Assembly: GCA_003647755.1 (NCBI GenBank)
Contig: QMNL01000075.1
Location: forward strand, 1-7,277
DNA length: 7,277 nt
Direction of reading: 5' to 3'
From: Candidatus Coatesiibacteriota bacterium
GTDB lineage: Bacteria > B130-G9
The first letter of the stretch is position 1; the number at the start of each line of letters is the position of its first letter. The notes under the pieces are model-generated. The model made no database searches, was not told the DNA's origin, and worked only from the letters and a program-made list of their open reading frames with translations. This document shows positions 7,035 through 7,277 of the stretch, in pieces. The translations under genes were made by a program, and so were the position numbers.

Positions 7035-7126
7035 GCGCAGGAAGTGAACTCCACGCCCCCGCCGCCTCATCGCCGGACGCATTGGGCTCTTAGCCACGCT
7101 TATCCCCCGTGTGTGTCGCCGCACTC

Positions 7127-7151
7127 ATCGCCCGGCTTCGGCCGAGGCGAT
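7127..7151. repeat. Hairpin with TTCG tetraloop
   Basis: ATCGCC-CGGC, loop TTCG, GCCG-A-GGCGAT gives ten base pairs with a single bulged A. The closing C-UUCG-G tetraloop is exceptionally stable in RNA. No T-run follows (ACAGCCGCC), so it is not a classical terminator. Confidence 0.55.
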
Positions 7152-7174
7152 ACAGCCGCCTACCATTGTCCTAA

Positions 7175-7194
7175 CCCCCATCTTCAGATGGGGG
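7175..7194. repeat. Right REP-like hairpin
   Basis: CCCCCATC, loop TTCA, GATGGGGG: a perfect 8-bp stem flanked by CCTAA and ACCCGG. It mirrors the left hairpin at 6968-6987 in reverse orientation, with the same loop and nearly the same flanks. Confidence 0.6.
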
Positions 7195-7277
7195 ACCCGG
7201 GGCGCCGAACGCCTCTCCTCGTCATCGTCCTCATCGGGTCATGCGAAGGGTCTTCTGAGCTCGGCGAAAGCGCATTC

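Larger units (their letters stand above)
6962..7200. repeat. Inverted pair of REP-like hairpins enclosing a gene-free segment (REPIN/MITE-like)
   Basis: The gene-free tail after the radical SAM gene (6935-7277, 343 bp) is bounded by two hairpins in opposite orientation. Read in a common direction, both follow the pattern CC(A/G)GG(C/T), 8-bp stem, TGAA loop, 8-bp stem, (C/T)TAGG. The stems differ at four positions, yet each stays fully paired. Such inverted REP pairs are mobilised in other bacteria by Y1 (IS200/RAYT-type) transposases; none is encoded here. The interior holds two more inverted repeats and no convincing gene. The last 77 bases (7201-7277) show nothing I can name. That this is a mobile element is inference; the hairpin pair is seen directly. 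Confidence 0.5.

Noticed and set aside
7044..7277. Plus-strand frame open from a GTG to the right edge (78 codons)
   Set aside because: The translation is Pro/His/Ser-rich with no motif and runs through two perfect hairpins. The only ribosome-binding-like bases touch the start codon. It could be a gene start but I cannot support it.
6935..7277. tRNA or CRISPR array in the gene-free tail
   Set aside because: No cloverleaf-like arms or T-loop GTTC motif were found in the expected arrangement, and there are no regularly spaced direct repeats.

Overview
The window is GC-rich bacterial chromosomal DNA carrying five protein genes, one of them cut by the left edge, followed by a gene-free palindromic tail. 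The gene content is bacterial: a DNA polymerase III delta-prime subunit, a NagZ-type glycosidase, a class II tRNA nucleotidyltransferase and an SPL-like radical SAM protein. I cannot place it in a phylum. The unusual delta-prime protein and the mixture of start codons would fit a poorly sampled lineage, but that is inference.

Left half (1-4208), all leftward. Order of transcription is a YtcJ-like metal-dependent amidohydrolase, then a NagZ-type GH3 beta-N-acetylhexosaminidase, then holB. The amidohydrolase stop and the nagZ start abut with no spare base (TGAATG), so these two are almost certainly one transcription and translation unit. holB follows after 93 bp, runs off the left edge, and carries an extra stretch of about 100 residues between its zinc knuckle and its Walker B motif.

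Divergent control region (about 4179-4251). It holds a good rightward promoter (TTGACA, 17 bp, TACTTT), a strong leftward ribosome binding site that argues for starting the amidohydrolase 10 codons later than the longest reading frame, and a perfect 6+3+6 inverted repeat. The repeat sits where one regulator could control both directions.

Right half (4252-6934), rightward. A tRNA nucleotidyltransferase/poly(A) polymerase-family gene overlaps by 14 bp a radical SAM gene that resembles spore photoproduct lyase/Rv2578c-type proteins. Besides its canonical CxxxCxxC cluster motif, the radical SAM protein has a second cysteine cluster near the C terminus containing another CxxxCxxC.

Tail (6935-7277). 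I see no credible gene. The stretch holds two 8-bp hairpins in inverted orientation. They share a TTCA/TGAA loop and flanking bases, while their stems differ by compensatory changes. This REP/REPIN-like pair encloses about 240 bp with two further inverted repeats, and is the most unusual non-coding signal here.

Functionally, the genes touch DNA replication (holB), muropeptide or amino-sugar turnover (nagZ), hydrolysis of an unknown amide, ester or cyclic substrate (amidohydrolase), tRNA 3'-end maturation (the nucleotidyltransferase) and an unknown radical reaction. Apart from the two tightly coupled pairs, nothing shows that they form one pathway.
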